From positions 434,001-498,000 of the forward strand of contig CAWARY010000002.1 in NCBI GenBank assembly GCA_963784645.1: a stretch of 64,000 nt of DNA, given 5' to 3'. Shown here in pieces: positions 24,023 to 31,918 of the stretch. This DNA comes from JBBRVW01 sp963784645 (lineage in GTDB: Bacteria > Actinomycetota > Actinomycetes > JACCUZ01). Made by a program: the position numbers and the translations under genes. Position 1 is the stretch's first letter, and every line of letters begins with the position of its first letter. Below the pieces are notes generated by a model. The model saw nothing but the letters and a program-made list of their open reading frames with translations. It did no database searches and was not told the DNA's origin.

Positions 24023-24997
24023 GTGACCGACACCCGCACCTCCCGCCTGGCCCACCGCCGCGTCACGACCGACGACGTCGGTGCCGTCTGCCGGCTGCTC
24101 GAAGCCAGCGACCTCGCCGTGGTCGGCTTCGTCGACTTCACGTCGGGCGAGATAGCCGCCGACCTCCGGCGCGACGACCTCGAGGCGTACGGCTGGTACG
24201 ACGACGCCGGGACGCTGCAGGGGTACGGCTGGGTCTCGCTCACCGCCGGGAGCAACCAGGTCGAGGTCGATGCCTACGTCCACCCGGAGCACGACGGCGC
24301 GCTGGGTCACGACGCCCTGGCCGTCCTCGAGGCGCGCGGTCGCGAGCTGGCCGCCGCGGCCGGCCACGGCGAGCCCTGGTTCGGCATGGGCGTCTACCGG
24401 GCCGATGCCCGGACCCGCGAGTGGCTGACCACGGCGGGCTACGACGTCCGCACCACCTTCACCCGGATGCGGATCGACCTCGACCCGGCCGTCGGCCACG
24501 ACGTCCTGCGCACCGACGTGGTGGTGCGCCGCGTCGCCCCGGGCGACGAGCCCGGAATGCGCACGGCGTACGAGATCGAGGAGGCGTCCTTCATCGAGCA
24601 CTACGGCCACGTCCGCCGCAGCTACGAGTGGTGGCGCGAGCGGCTCGTGGCGCAGGGTCCGGACTGGGCGACCGTCTTCCTCGCCGAGGTCGGCGACGAG
24701 CCGCTGGGTGTCATGGTGACGACCCGGCAGTTCGCGACGGACGAGGACGCCGACTACGTCCGGACTCTGGGCGTGCTGCCGGCCGGCCGCGGCCGCGGGG
24801 TCGCGAAGGCGATGCTGCGGGACTGCTTCGCGGCCGCCCGGCACGCCGGCCACCGGGCCGTCCTGCTGCACGTCGACGTCGCCAACGTGACCGGCGCCCT
24901 GCGGCTCTACGAGTCGGTGGGCATGCGCCCCGTGCTGGAGATCGACGCCTTCGCCAAGGGCGACCTCGCCGCCGTGGACGCGGCGGCACCGGCCTGA
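24023..24997 (+). CDS. Two-domain GNAT acetyltransferase
   Basis: A 324-residue tandem GNAT protein. The N-terminal half (about 1-150) is a degenerate GNAT domain with YGWVSLTAGSNQVEVDAYVHPEH. The C-terminal half (about 165-315) keeps the acetyl-CoA loop in YVRTLGVLPAGRGRGVAKAML and the LHVDVANVTGALRLYESVGM segment. The layout matches mycothiol synthase-like two-domain acetyltransferases, but it is not clearly MshD, and the substrate is unknown. The GTG at 24023 starts the TDTRTSRLAHRRVTTDD segment. It is divergent from bpa by 73 nt. Confidence 0.82.
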   Translation: MTDTRTSRLAHRRVTTDDVGAVCRLLEASDLAVVGFVDFTSGEIAADLRRDDLEAYGWYDDAGTLQGYGWVSLTAGSNQVEVDAYVHPEHDGALGHDALAVLEARGRELAAAAGHGEPWFGMGVYRADARTREWLTTAGYDVRTTFTRMRIDLDPAVGHDVLRTDVVVRRVAPGDEPGMRTAYEIEEASFIEHYGHVRRSYEWWRERLVAQGPDWATVFLAEVGDEPLGVMVTTRQFATDEDADYVRTLGVLPAGRGRGVAKAMLRDCFAAARHAGHRAVLLHVDVANVTGALRLYESVGMRPVLEIDAFAKGDLAAVDAAAPA

Positions 24998-25106
24998 CGG
25001 CGTCCCGCGTAGGAGGGAGCCCACACCCGCTCCAGCCGCCGCTGCACCAGGACCTGCAGGGACCGCCGCCGGGCGGCACGCTGCTCCCGGCGCAGGTCGA
25101 GCGGGT

Positions 25107-27914
25107 TCACCCGATCCTCCGCTCCAACGGAACCCGCGAGCGGGTGAGCAGCCAGGCGGCGGTGGCCGCCAGCAACGGGACGAGGACCAGTACCTCGGCC
25201 AGCCGCCAGACGGGCACCACCAGGTCCACCATGGGCACCGCCCCGATGAGGGCCGCCCCGGGCACGAAGCCGGCCGCCACGCCGAGCGCCGTCCCGAGCA
25301 CCGAGATCGACAGCGCCTGCGCCGCGGCCAGCCGCCGCCGGAGCCGTGGGGCCGCCCCGATGGCCGCCAGTGTCGCCTGGTCGGCCCGGGCGTCGGCCTG
25401 CGCCAGGCCGGTCGCGATGCCCGCCGATCCCAGCGTGATGATCGCGGCCCCCACCACCAGCGCCAGCAGGCCGAGGCCGTACTGGCTCACGTACCCGCGT
25501 TCCACGCTGAGGTAGGCAGTGATCCCGGCGTCCGTGAGGGCCTGCTGCGCGCGCTGCTCGTCGTCGCTGGTGGGCAGCGCCCGGAACCGGAGGAACAGCG
25601 TCGACGGTGTGGTGCGCAGACCCAGGGCCCGGGCGGCCGCCGGGCTGTAGACCGCGTCGGACGCCGCCTCGGTCACGGGCTCGTACGCGCCGGGCAGTGC
25701 GACCTGCGTGGCCTGCGGCTCCCGGTCCTCCTGCTGGGCTGCGGTCGCCTCCTCGGCCGACACGACGTCGAAGAGCACCGTCCCGTCGCGGCGCAGCGCG
25801 TTCTTCTGGAACACCACGACCCCGCCGTCGGCCAGCGCCCGGGTGGCGGCAGCGGACGCGCGTTTCCTGGTGACGACGCGCACGGTGTCCGCACCGCCGA
25901 CAGGTGTGCCGAAGAATCCGCCGGTGACGGTCAGGCCGTCGCCGGTGCAGGACGGGTCGAGCTCGGCCCGGTCCTTCTCCGCCGAGGTGGGCGGCCGGTC
26001 CAGCGCGTTGACGAAGCAGTCGTTCTCCGGCGGTACGACGGGCAGGGCGTAGGCCGGGGTGCAGATCGCGGTGTCCGACGTGCAGGACGAGTCGACGACC
26101 TCGACCACGTGCGAGGTGAACGGCGGCAGCGCCGGGCTGATCGCGGCGCGGACCCGGTCCGGGTCCGCCTGGTGCCGCGTCTCCTGCCCGGTCCCCTGGT
26201 CGTAGGTGTAGGTCATCAGGTCGACGCCGGCACTGAGGGTGGGCCACGACGGGCGGTAGGCCTCCCGGTCGTGGGCGTCCAGCGAGGCGACGTAGAGCAG
26301 CAGGGCGGTACTCCCTGTGACAGCGGTGAGCACGGCGGCCATGGCCGGTGCGCTCCGGCCGCGGTGCCGCGCGGCATCGCGCAGCGCCAGCCGGGTCGCC
26401 AAGGGCAACCGCCCGGACCAGCGACCGGCCAGCCCGATGATGGCGGGACTGATGATGATCAATCCGATCTGGGCCAGCGCGGCGCCGCCGGCGATGAGCC
26501 CCGCCACCGTTGCCGTGCTTCCGCCGTTCAAGGGGTTCAGGCCGGTGTTGTGAGCAACGGACAGGGCGCTGCCGAGCGCCGCGGAGCCGATGCCCACCGC
26601 GACGACCACCATCCCGATCGCGGGTACCTTGCGCGCGGTCCTCAGCTGGCCGCGGCGACCGGTGAGCGCGGCGACGGGGTCCTGCCGGGCCGCGGTGCGG
26701 GCGGGCAGCACCGCGGCCAGCACGCCGGTCGCCACACCGAGCAGTGCGATGCCGAGCAGCTCCACCGGCCGGACGTCGAACCGGCCGAAGTCGGCATCGG
26801 CCACCCGGGTGAGCAGCGGTCGGGCCACCGCCGCCAGCGCCAGGCCGAGCACGACCCCCCCGACCGCTCCGGCCGTGCCCAGCACCAGCCCACCGGCGAG
26901 CACCACCGAGCGGACGTGCCGTCGTGACCCGCCGACGGCGGCCAGCAGCCCGAGGGCCCGGGCCTGCCGGCGGGCGCCGACCGCGAAGGCCGCACCGGCG
27001 AGCAGGCAGACCTCGAGTGCGGCGAGAGCGGCCGCCACCGCCACCAGCATCCACAACAGCCAGTACTGGTTCTGGACCCCCATCCGGTTTCCGGCCACGT
27101 AGTAGGGGACCGCCGAGTCCGGTGGCGGGTCGAGCAGGACCTGGCGGGAGGAGACGAGCAGGCCGAGCTGGTTGAGCGCCTGCACCTCCGTCCAGGTCAC
27201 CGGCCGGTCGCCGGCGAGCCAGACCATCGGCGCGCCGTCGGCGGGAGTCCCCGGTCCGAGCAGTGCGCCGGGCTCGGCCCAGACCACCTTCGCGGCCGGG
27301 CTGCCTACCTCGTCGACGATGCCTGTCAGGGTCAGCCGGCGCGCCGGCTCGGTGAGGCGCACGGTGCCACCGACCGGCACGCCCAGCTGCCGGGACATCG
27401 CCGAGGTGACCGCAACCTGGTCCGGTCCGGACGGTGCGGCTCCCGAGCGCACGACGTACCGCCCGGCGAGGGCCGGGTCCCCCACCGGTGTCTCGGACCA
27501 CACGACCTGGGCCGCCCCGGCCCGGGTCCGGGCCAGAACCTCGCCGGACTCGCTGGTGAGCACGCGGTAGCCGGCCGGCGCCACCGAGGACAGGGACCGC
27601 GCGTCCGGGTACGGCGTGCGGGAGGCGCTCTCGGAGCTGGCCACCTCGAGGGCGCCCTGGCGCGGGTCCGGCGCCTGGAGCATGGGGTTCCCGTTGGCCG
27701 ACTCGAGCAGGGCCTGGGTGGTCCCGAGCCGGCGGGCCGCCACCTCGTCCGGCTCCAGCTGGGCCGACCGCGCCAGCACGTCCGTGGCGGTCATCGCCAG
27801 GATCGGCAGGGCAACCATGGCAACGACCAGCGCGCTGCGGCCCCGTGCCCGCAGCGCGTCCCGCCGGGCGATCCGCAGCAGCGGCCGCCAGCCCGGCCCG
27901 GCGCGACCGCTCAT
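25107..27914 (-). CDS. FtsX-like ABC transporter permease
   Basis: A 935-residue permease of the MacB/FtsX superfamily. The N-terminal helix follows a basic leader (RIARRDALRARGRSALVVAM). A large extracytoplasmic domain (about 50-280) comes next, then three helices near 290-440 with an FtsX core. A second helix group and periplasmic loop follow (about 440-780, with several Cys in SSCTSDTAICTP and CTGDG), and the C-terminal FtsX domain ends LLTRSRVPLERRIG. The ATG overlaps the stop of the ATPase gene (ATGA). The two together form an exporter or lipoprotein-type machine controlled by PadR. The substrate is unknown; antibiotic or peptide efflux is typical for PadR-linked sets. Confidence 0.9.
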   Translation of the reverse strand: MSGRAGPGWRPLLRIARRDALRARGRSALVVAMVALPILAMTATDVLARSAQLEPDEVAARRLGTTQALLESANGNPMLQAPDPRQGALEVASSESASRTPYPDARSLSSVAPAGYRVLTSESGEVLARTRAGAAQVVWSETPVGDPALAGRYVVRSGAAPSGPDQVAVTSAMSRQLGVPVGGTVRLTEPARRLTLTGIVDEVGSPAAKVVWAEPGALLGPGTPADGAPMVWLAGDRPVTWTEVQALNQLGLLVSSRQVLLDPPPDSAVPYYVAGNRMGVQNQYWLLWMLVAVAAALAALEVCLLAGAAFAVGARRQARALGLLAAVGGSRRHVRSVVLAGGLVLGTAGAVGGVVLGLALAAVARPLLTRVADADFGRFDVRPVELLGIALLGVATGVLAAVLPARTAARQDPVAALTGRRGQLRTARKVPAIGMVVVAVGIGSAALGSALSVAHNTGLNPLNGGSTATVAGLIAGGAALAQIGLIIISPAIIGLAGRWSGRLPLATRLALRDAARHRGRSAPAMAAVLTAVTGSTALLLYVASLDAHDREAYRPSWPTLSAGVDLMTYTYDQGTGQETRHQADPDRVRAAISPALPPFTSHVVEVVDSSCTSDTAICTPAYALPVVPPENDCFVNALDRPPTSAEKDRAELDPSCTGDGLTVTGGFFGTPVGGADTVRVVTRKRASAAATRALADGGVVVFQKNALRRDGTVLFDVVSAEEATAAQQEDREPQATQVALPGAYEPVTEAASDAVYSPAAARALGLRTTPSTLFLRFRALPTSDDEQRAQQALTDAGITAYLSVERGYVSQYGLGLLALVVGAAIITLGSAGIATGLAQADARADQATLAAIGAAPRLRRRLAAAQALSISVLGTALGVAAGFVPGAALIGAVPMVDLVVPVWRLAEVLVLVPLLAATAAWLLTRSRVPLERRIG

Positions 27915-28660
27915 CGGCCGGTGCCCGCGTCGAGCAGCGACTCGGCGGCGTCGGTACGGCCGGTCTCGTCGATGGCGAGGCCGTCGCGCAGGAAGACGAC
28001 GCGGTCGGCCCAGGCAGCGTGCCGGGCCTCGTGCGTGACGAGCACTCCGGCCGCGCCGGCGTCGCAGCGCGCGCGCAGGAGTCGCAGGACCTGCTCGCCC
28101 GTCTCCGTGTCCAGCGCCCCGGTCGGCTCGTCGGCCAGCACCAGCCGGCGGTCGCCGACGATGGCCCGGGCGATCGCGACCCGCTGCTGCTGGCCGCCGG
28201 ACATGTCGTCGGGGAAGCGGTCGGCCAGCTCGTCGATGCCCACCTCGGCGAGCGCGACCAGCGCCGCCCGGCGCGCCGAGCGGCTGGACTCGCCGTCCAG
28301 CTCGCGCGGGAGCGCGACGTTCTCGGCGGCGGTCAGCGCCGGGATCAGGTTGAAGTCCTGGAAGACGTACCCGATGGAACGGCGTCGCAGCGCTGCCAGC
28401 TCCGCGCGCGACAGGCTGCCGAGCTCGATGCCTTCGACCAGTACCGCCCCGGTCGTGGGCGAGTCCAGGCCACCGGCGCAGGTGAGCAGGGTCGACTTGC
28501 CGGAGCCGGACGGGCCCATCACCGCGACCAGCTCGCCCGCGACCACCCGCAGGTCGATGCCACGCAGGGCCTGCACCACCGACTCGCCGTGCCCGTGGAC
28601 GCGGGTGAGTCCCCGCAGCTCGAGCACCGGGCCGGTGCCAGACGTGGCTGCGGCGCTCAT
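27911..28660 (-). CDS. ABC transporter ATP-binding protein (LolD/MacB type)
   Basis: A 249-residue ATPase with Walker A GPSGSGKST, Q-loop YVFQDFNLIPALTAAENVALP, signature MSGGQQQRVAIARAI, Walker B LVLADEPTGALD and the H-loop VTHEAR. The LTAxENV and TGALD sequences place it with the MacB/LolD/SalX class that energises FtsX-type permeases. The start at 28660 follows an AGGAGG ribosome site and overlaps the padR stop. It is coupled downstream to the permease gene. Confidence 0.96.
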   Translation of the reverse strand: MSAAATSGTGPVLELRGLTRVHGHGESVVQALRGIDLRVVAGELVAVMGPSGSGKSTLLTCAGGLDSPTTGAVLVEGIELGSLSRAELAALRRRSIGYVFQDFNLIPALTAAENVALPRELDGESSRSARRAALVALAEVGIDELADRFPDDMSGGQQQRVAIARAIVGDRRLVLADEPTGALDTETGEQVLRLLRARCDAGAAGVLVTHEARHAAWADRVVFLRDGLAIDETGRTDAAESLLDAGTGR

Positions 28661-29244
28661 CTGCGGGCCTCCTGCACGGCCGTGTCGGACGTGGCCGGCG
28701 CGTGCTGCTCGGTGCTCCGCTCGGTCGCCGCGCGGGCGAGCCGGGCCTCGCAGTGGTCGAGCCAGCGGACCTCGGCCTCGGCCGCGAAGACGAGCGAGTC
28801 CAGGACCAGCAGCCAGGCGAGGTCCTGCGGGGCCGGTCCGGTGGCCCGCGACTTGAGCCGGGTGTAGTCCTGCAGGGCGCGCAGGGTCGCGGACCGCTGA
28901 CCCTGGACGACGGCGCGGACGTCGACGCCGGGGACGGTCACCGCCATCGCGAGCTTGATGGCCAGCTCGTCCCGGGGCGGGGCAGTCCGGCTGACCGGCG
29001 TGCTGAACCAGGCGGCCACCTCGGCCCGGCCGGGGTCGGTGATCCGGTAGACCGCGTGACCGTCCCCGTCTTCGCCGGCCGGCTCCACCAGCCCGTCCCG
29101 CTCCAGCCGGGACAGGGTCGTGTAGACCTGCCCGACGTTGAGCGGCCAGGTGGCCCCGGTGCGGGTCTCGAACTCGGCGCGCAGCTGGTAGCCGTACATC
29201 GGCCCCTGCTCGAGCAGGGCCAGCAGGCCTTGGCGGATGGACAT
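28657..29244 (-). CDS. PadR family transcriptional regulator
   Basis: A 195-residue PadR regulator. The N-terminal winged helix reads IRQGLLALLEQGPMYGYQLRAEFE, with NVGQVYTTLSRLERDGLVEP as the recognition helix and wing. The C-terminal helical dimerisation domain covers about residues 95-180. PadR proteins usually repress an adjacent transporter operon and their own gene; here padR is first in a coupled operon with the ATPase and permease. The start at 29244 has GGGAG upstream. A long dyad at 29278-29313 upstream is the probable operator. Confidence 0.92.
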   Translation of the reverse strand: MSIRQGLLALLEQGPMYGYQLRAEFETRTGATWPLNVGQVYTTLSRLERDGLVEPAGEDGDGHAVYRITDPGRAEVAAWFSTPVSRTAPPRDELAIKLAMAVTVPGVDVRAVVQGQRSATLRALQDYTRLKSRATGPAPQDLAWLLVLDSLVFAAEAEVRWLDHCEARLARAATERSTEQHAPATSDTAVQEARR

Positions 29245-29277
29245 CGGTCGGGCTCCCGTAGCTGCAGTGGACGTACC

Positions 29278-29313
29278 TACCCGGTACTGGATACGGCGTA
29301 TGTATACCGGGTA
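29278..29313. promoter_or_regulatory. Probable PadR operator dyad
   Basis: TACCCGGTA (29278-29286) and its exact reverse complement TACCGGGTA (29305-29313) flank a central near-palindrome ATACGGCGTAT (29291-29301). It lies 34 nt before the padR start and 163 nt before the divergent EAL gene. This AT-richer island in GC-rich DNA fits a promoter/operator. Confidence 0.6.
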
Positions 29314-29475
29314 TGGCTGGTGGGCGCAAGCACCGGGAGCGGGCTGCCGGGGTCCGCACCGGACCGACATGTGCACTGCTGCGGACGGGGGACACCGCTT
29401 GAGCCGTCGACCCACGTGCCGAAGATCCGATTGCGGACAGATCGTCCGCCCGACGGCGACGGGAGGCCCGGCCAG

Positions 29476-30732
29476 ATGGCACAGCTGCCTGCCCCGACCG
29501 AGGCGTCGGCCGTCGCCGAGGACCCGGACCTGCAGGCCTGGGTGCAGCCCATCGTGGCCCTCACCACCGGGACCGTCGCCGGCCACGAGGCGCTGGCCCG
29601 ATTCCCGGGCACCGGCGTCTCACCCGACGTCCAGCTCGAGCGGGCCTGGTCGCGAGGCGTCGGGCCGGAGCTGGAGGCGCGGGCCGTCCAGGCGGCCCTC
29701 CGGCTGCCCGACCGCCCGCCGGGGGCCTACCTGGCCGTGAACCTCAGCCCCCGGGCGATGAGCGCCCCGGGCGTCCGCGAGGTGCTGGACCGGGACCTGA
29801 CCGGCATCACCGTCGAGATCACCGAGTCGCAGTACGTCTCCAACCCGGTCATGACCGAGATCGCCGGCTGGCTGCGCAGCCGCGGCGCCCGGCTGGCGAT
29901 CGACGACGTGGGCACCGGCTACGCCGGACTGGAGCGGCTGGTGGTGCTGCGACCGGACCTGATCAAGCTGGACCGGTCGCTGACGGTCGCGCTCGCCACC
30001 GACCCCGTCACCCGACGGATGGTGGAGAGCCTGGTCCACTTCGCCTCGCGCAGCGGCTCGGCCGTCTGCGCCGAGGGCATCGAGGACACCGCCACCCTGC
30101 AGGTGGTCGCGGAGCTCGACATCGGCTACGGCCAGGGCTACTTCTTCGGGCCGCCCGCGCCGAGGTGGTCCACCCTCACGGCCGAGGTGGTCCGCGCAGC
30201 GGCCGAGGTCCACCGGGAGGCCCTGAGCGGCACGCCCAAGCAGTCGCTGAAGATGGACGACCTGGTGCTGCTCGAGCGCCTCGCCGACCGGTTCAGCGAG
30301 GCGGAGGACCTCGAGGACGTGCACCACTCGATCGACACCGTGGGCCGGCTCGTCGCGGCTGACGACGTCGCGATCGACCTGCTGCACGCCGGCGGCCGGA
30401 GCACCGAGCGACTGAGTCACCACACCTGGCTGACCGGGTCGGCCCGTGACCTGGACTCCGAGCCGCAGCTGCAGTGGGTGCTCGACTCGCGCCGCGCCGC
30501 CCAGGTCCTCGTCACCGACCCCCGGGCCGACCCGGCGAGCGTGGCCCGGCTGCGCGAGACCGGCTTCGGGGCGCTGCTGCTCGTCCCGGTGATCACCCGG
30601 GGGGCCAGCCTCGGTGTGCTCGCCCTGCACCGGGTCGCGCCCGAGCCGTGGACGTTGACCCAGATCCGGCTGGCCAGGATCGCCGCGAGCCAGCTCGCTG
30701 CCACCCTCGACCGCCTGCTGCCCGAGCGCTGA
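29476..30732 (+). CDS. EAL-GAF cyclic-di-GMP phosphodiesterase
   Basis: A 418-residue cytoplasmic protein. The EAL domain covers about residues 18-245 with Glu38-Ala-Leu. It keeps the other metal and catalytic residues: AVNLSPRA, TVEITES, AIDDVGTGYAG, IKLDRS, CAEGIED and GYGQGYFF. It is therefore probably an active c-di-GMP phosphodiesterase, not a degenerate binder. A GAF domain follows (about 265-415) and could sense a small molecule. There is no GGDEF or membrane segment. The ATG at 29476 has GGGAGG 9 nt upstream. It is divergent from padR and shares the 231-nt regulatory region. Confidence 0.92.
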   Translation: MAQLPAPTEASAVAEDPDLQAWVQPIVALTTGTVAGHEALARFPGTGVSPDVQLERAWSRGVGPELEARAVQAALRLPDRPPGAYLAVNLSPRAMSAPGVREVLDRDLTGITVEITESQYVSNPVMTEIAGWLRSRGARLAIDDVGTGYAGLERLVVLRPDLIKLDRSLTVALATDPVTRRMVESLVHFASRSGSAVCAEGIEDTATLQVVAELDIGYGQGYFFGPPAPRWSTLTAEVVRAAAEVHREALSGTPKQSLKMDDLVLLERLADRFSEAEDLEDVHHSIDTVGRLVAADDVAIDLLHAGGRSTERLSHHTWLTGSARDLDSEPQLQWVLDSRRAAQVLVTDPRADPASVARLRETGFGALLLVPVITRGASLGVLALHRVAPEPWTLTQIRLARIAASQLAATLDRLLPER

Positions 30733-30758
30733 GCCCGACCGGCGGTCCCACCGGCTCA
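30730..30758. terminator. Hairpin containing both stop codons
   Basis: TGAGCC (30730-30735) pairs with GGCTCA (30753-30758). The stems contain the stop codons of the EAL gene and of the convergent oxidoreductase. The stem is short, so terminator function is tentative. Confidence 0.4.
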
Positions 30759-31733
30759 GGGGGTGAGCAGCACCTTGCCCACGTGCGTGGATCCCTCGAC
30801 CACCCGGTGCGCCTCGGCGGCGTCGGCCATCGCCAGCACCCGGTCGACCACCGGCCGCACCCGGCCGGCCTCGACGTGGGGCCAGACGTGCTCGCGCACC
30901 GACGCGACGATGGCGGCCTTCTCCTCCGGCGGCCGCGCCCGGAGGCCGGTCGAGAGCACCGCGCCGCGCTTGGCCATCAGCCGGCCGAGGTCGAGCTCGC
31001 CGCGGGCGCCGCCCTGCAGGCCGATGTTCGCCAGCCGGCCGTTGGTCGCGAGCACGTCGACGTTCCTGGCCAGGTAGGCCGCCCCCATGTTGTCGAGCAC
31101 CACGTCCGCGCCGTGGCCGTCGGTGGCCGCCCGGACCACCTCGACGAAGTCCTGCTCCCGGTAGCTGACGAGGATCTCCGCACCGAGCTCGCGGCAGCGG
31201 GCCAGCTTGTCGGCGGAACCCGCCGTGACGGCCACCCGGGCGCCGGCCGCCACGCCCAGCTGGATCGCCATGGTCCCGATCCCGGACGAGCCGCCGTGCA
31301 CGAGCAGGGTCTCGCCCGGCCGCAGCCCGGCCAGCATGAAGACGTTGGACCACACGGTGCAGGCCGCCTCGGGCAGCGCCGCCGCGTCGACCAGCCCGAC
31401 GCCCGTCGGCAGCGGCAGCAGCTGCCCGGCCGGCACCGCCACCCGCTCGGCGTACCCGCCGCCGGAGAGCAGTGCGCACGCCTCGTCACCGACCGACCAG
31501 CCGGTCACGTCCTCGCCGAGCGCGAGCACCCGGCCGGAGCACTCCAGCCCCGGGTACGGCGAGGAGCCGGGCGGCGGGTCGTAGTGGCCCTGCCGCTGGA
31601 GCAGGTCGGCCCGGTTGACGGCGCTCGCGGCGACGGCGAGCAGGACCTCACCCGGCGCAGGGACCGGGTCGTCGACCTCCTGCCAGTCGAGGACCTCCGG
31701 TCCGCCCGGGCGGGTGACGACGACGGCGCGCAT
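30756..31733 (-). CDS. NAD(P)H-quinone oxidoreductase, zinc-independent MDR family
   Basis: A 325-residue medium-chain reductase of the quinone oxidoreductase/PIG3 group. The GroES-like N-terminal domain (about 1-120) includes ASAVNRADLLQRQGHYDPPPG and PGLECSGRV. The nucleotide-binding Rossmann domain has VHGGSSGIGTMAIQLG. The C-terminal part ends GSTHVGKVLLTP. The zinc ligands of alcohol dehydrogenases are absent, as expected for this group. The ATG at 31733 was chosen because MRAVVV is the usual start and it follows TAGGGT by 8 nt. Confidence 0.92.
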   Translation of the reverse strand: MRAVVVTRPGGPEVLDWQEVDDPVPAPGEVLLAVAASAVNRADLLQRQGHYDPPPGSSPYPGLECSGRVLALGEDVTGWSVGDEACALLSGGGYAERVAVPAGQLLPLPTGVGLVDAAALPEAACTVWSNVFMLAGLRPGETLLVHGGSSGIGTMAIQLGVAAGARVAVTAGSADKLARCRELGAEILVSYREQDFVEVVRAATDGHGADVVLDNMGAAYLARNVDVLATNGRLANIGLQGGARGELDLGRLMAKRGAVLSTGLRARPPEEKAAIVASVREHVWPHVEAGRVRPVVDRVLAMADAAEAHRVVEGSTHVGKVLLTP

Positions 31734-31918
31734 GGTCCACCACCCTAGGTCGTGGCCCTCCACCGCATCCCGGCTCGCTGGTCGAGCGCGAGGGGAGATA
31801 CCCGACCTAGGTCGAAGGCCCTAGCGCGACCCGCCGGCAACCCTCAAGGAAATGTCGAAGCCGTCCGAAGCACTCCGTATCGACCATCTCGTCCTCAAGG
31901 CTCGTCGGAGGGTCATCC
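31734..31918 (+). promoter_or_regulatory. Conservon leader/promoter region
   Basis: The 185 nt between the oxidoreductase and cvnA starts holds CCTAGGTCG twice (about 31744 and 31805). A stretch less GC-rich than its surroundings follows (about 31845-31910), with TCGAAG repeated. GGAGGGTC precedes the ATG. I do not recognise a known riboswitch. It presumably carries the conservon promoter. Confidence 0.35.
31742..31747 (-). promoter_or_regulatory. -10 box for leaderless oxidoreductase gene
   Basis: TAGGGT on the minus strand, 8 nt before the ATG at 31733, with no Shine-Dalgarno. Confidence 0.4.

Noticed and set aside
24907..25109. 67-codon minus-strand frame starting inside the FtsX permease stop (GTGA)
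   Set aside because: It runs about 90 nt antisense into the GNAT gene and looks like basic shadow sequence; only the overlap geometry supports it. The convergent gap of 109 nt holds nothing else convincing.
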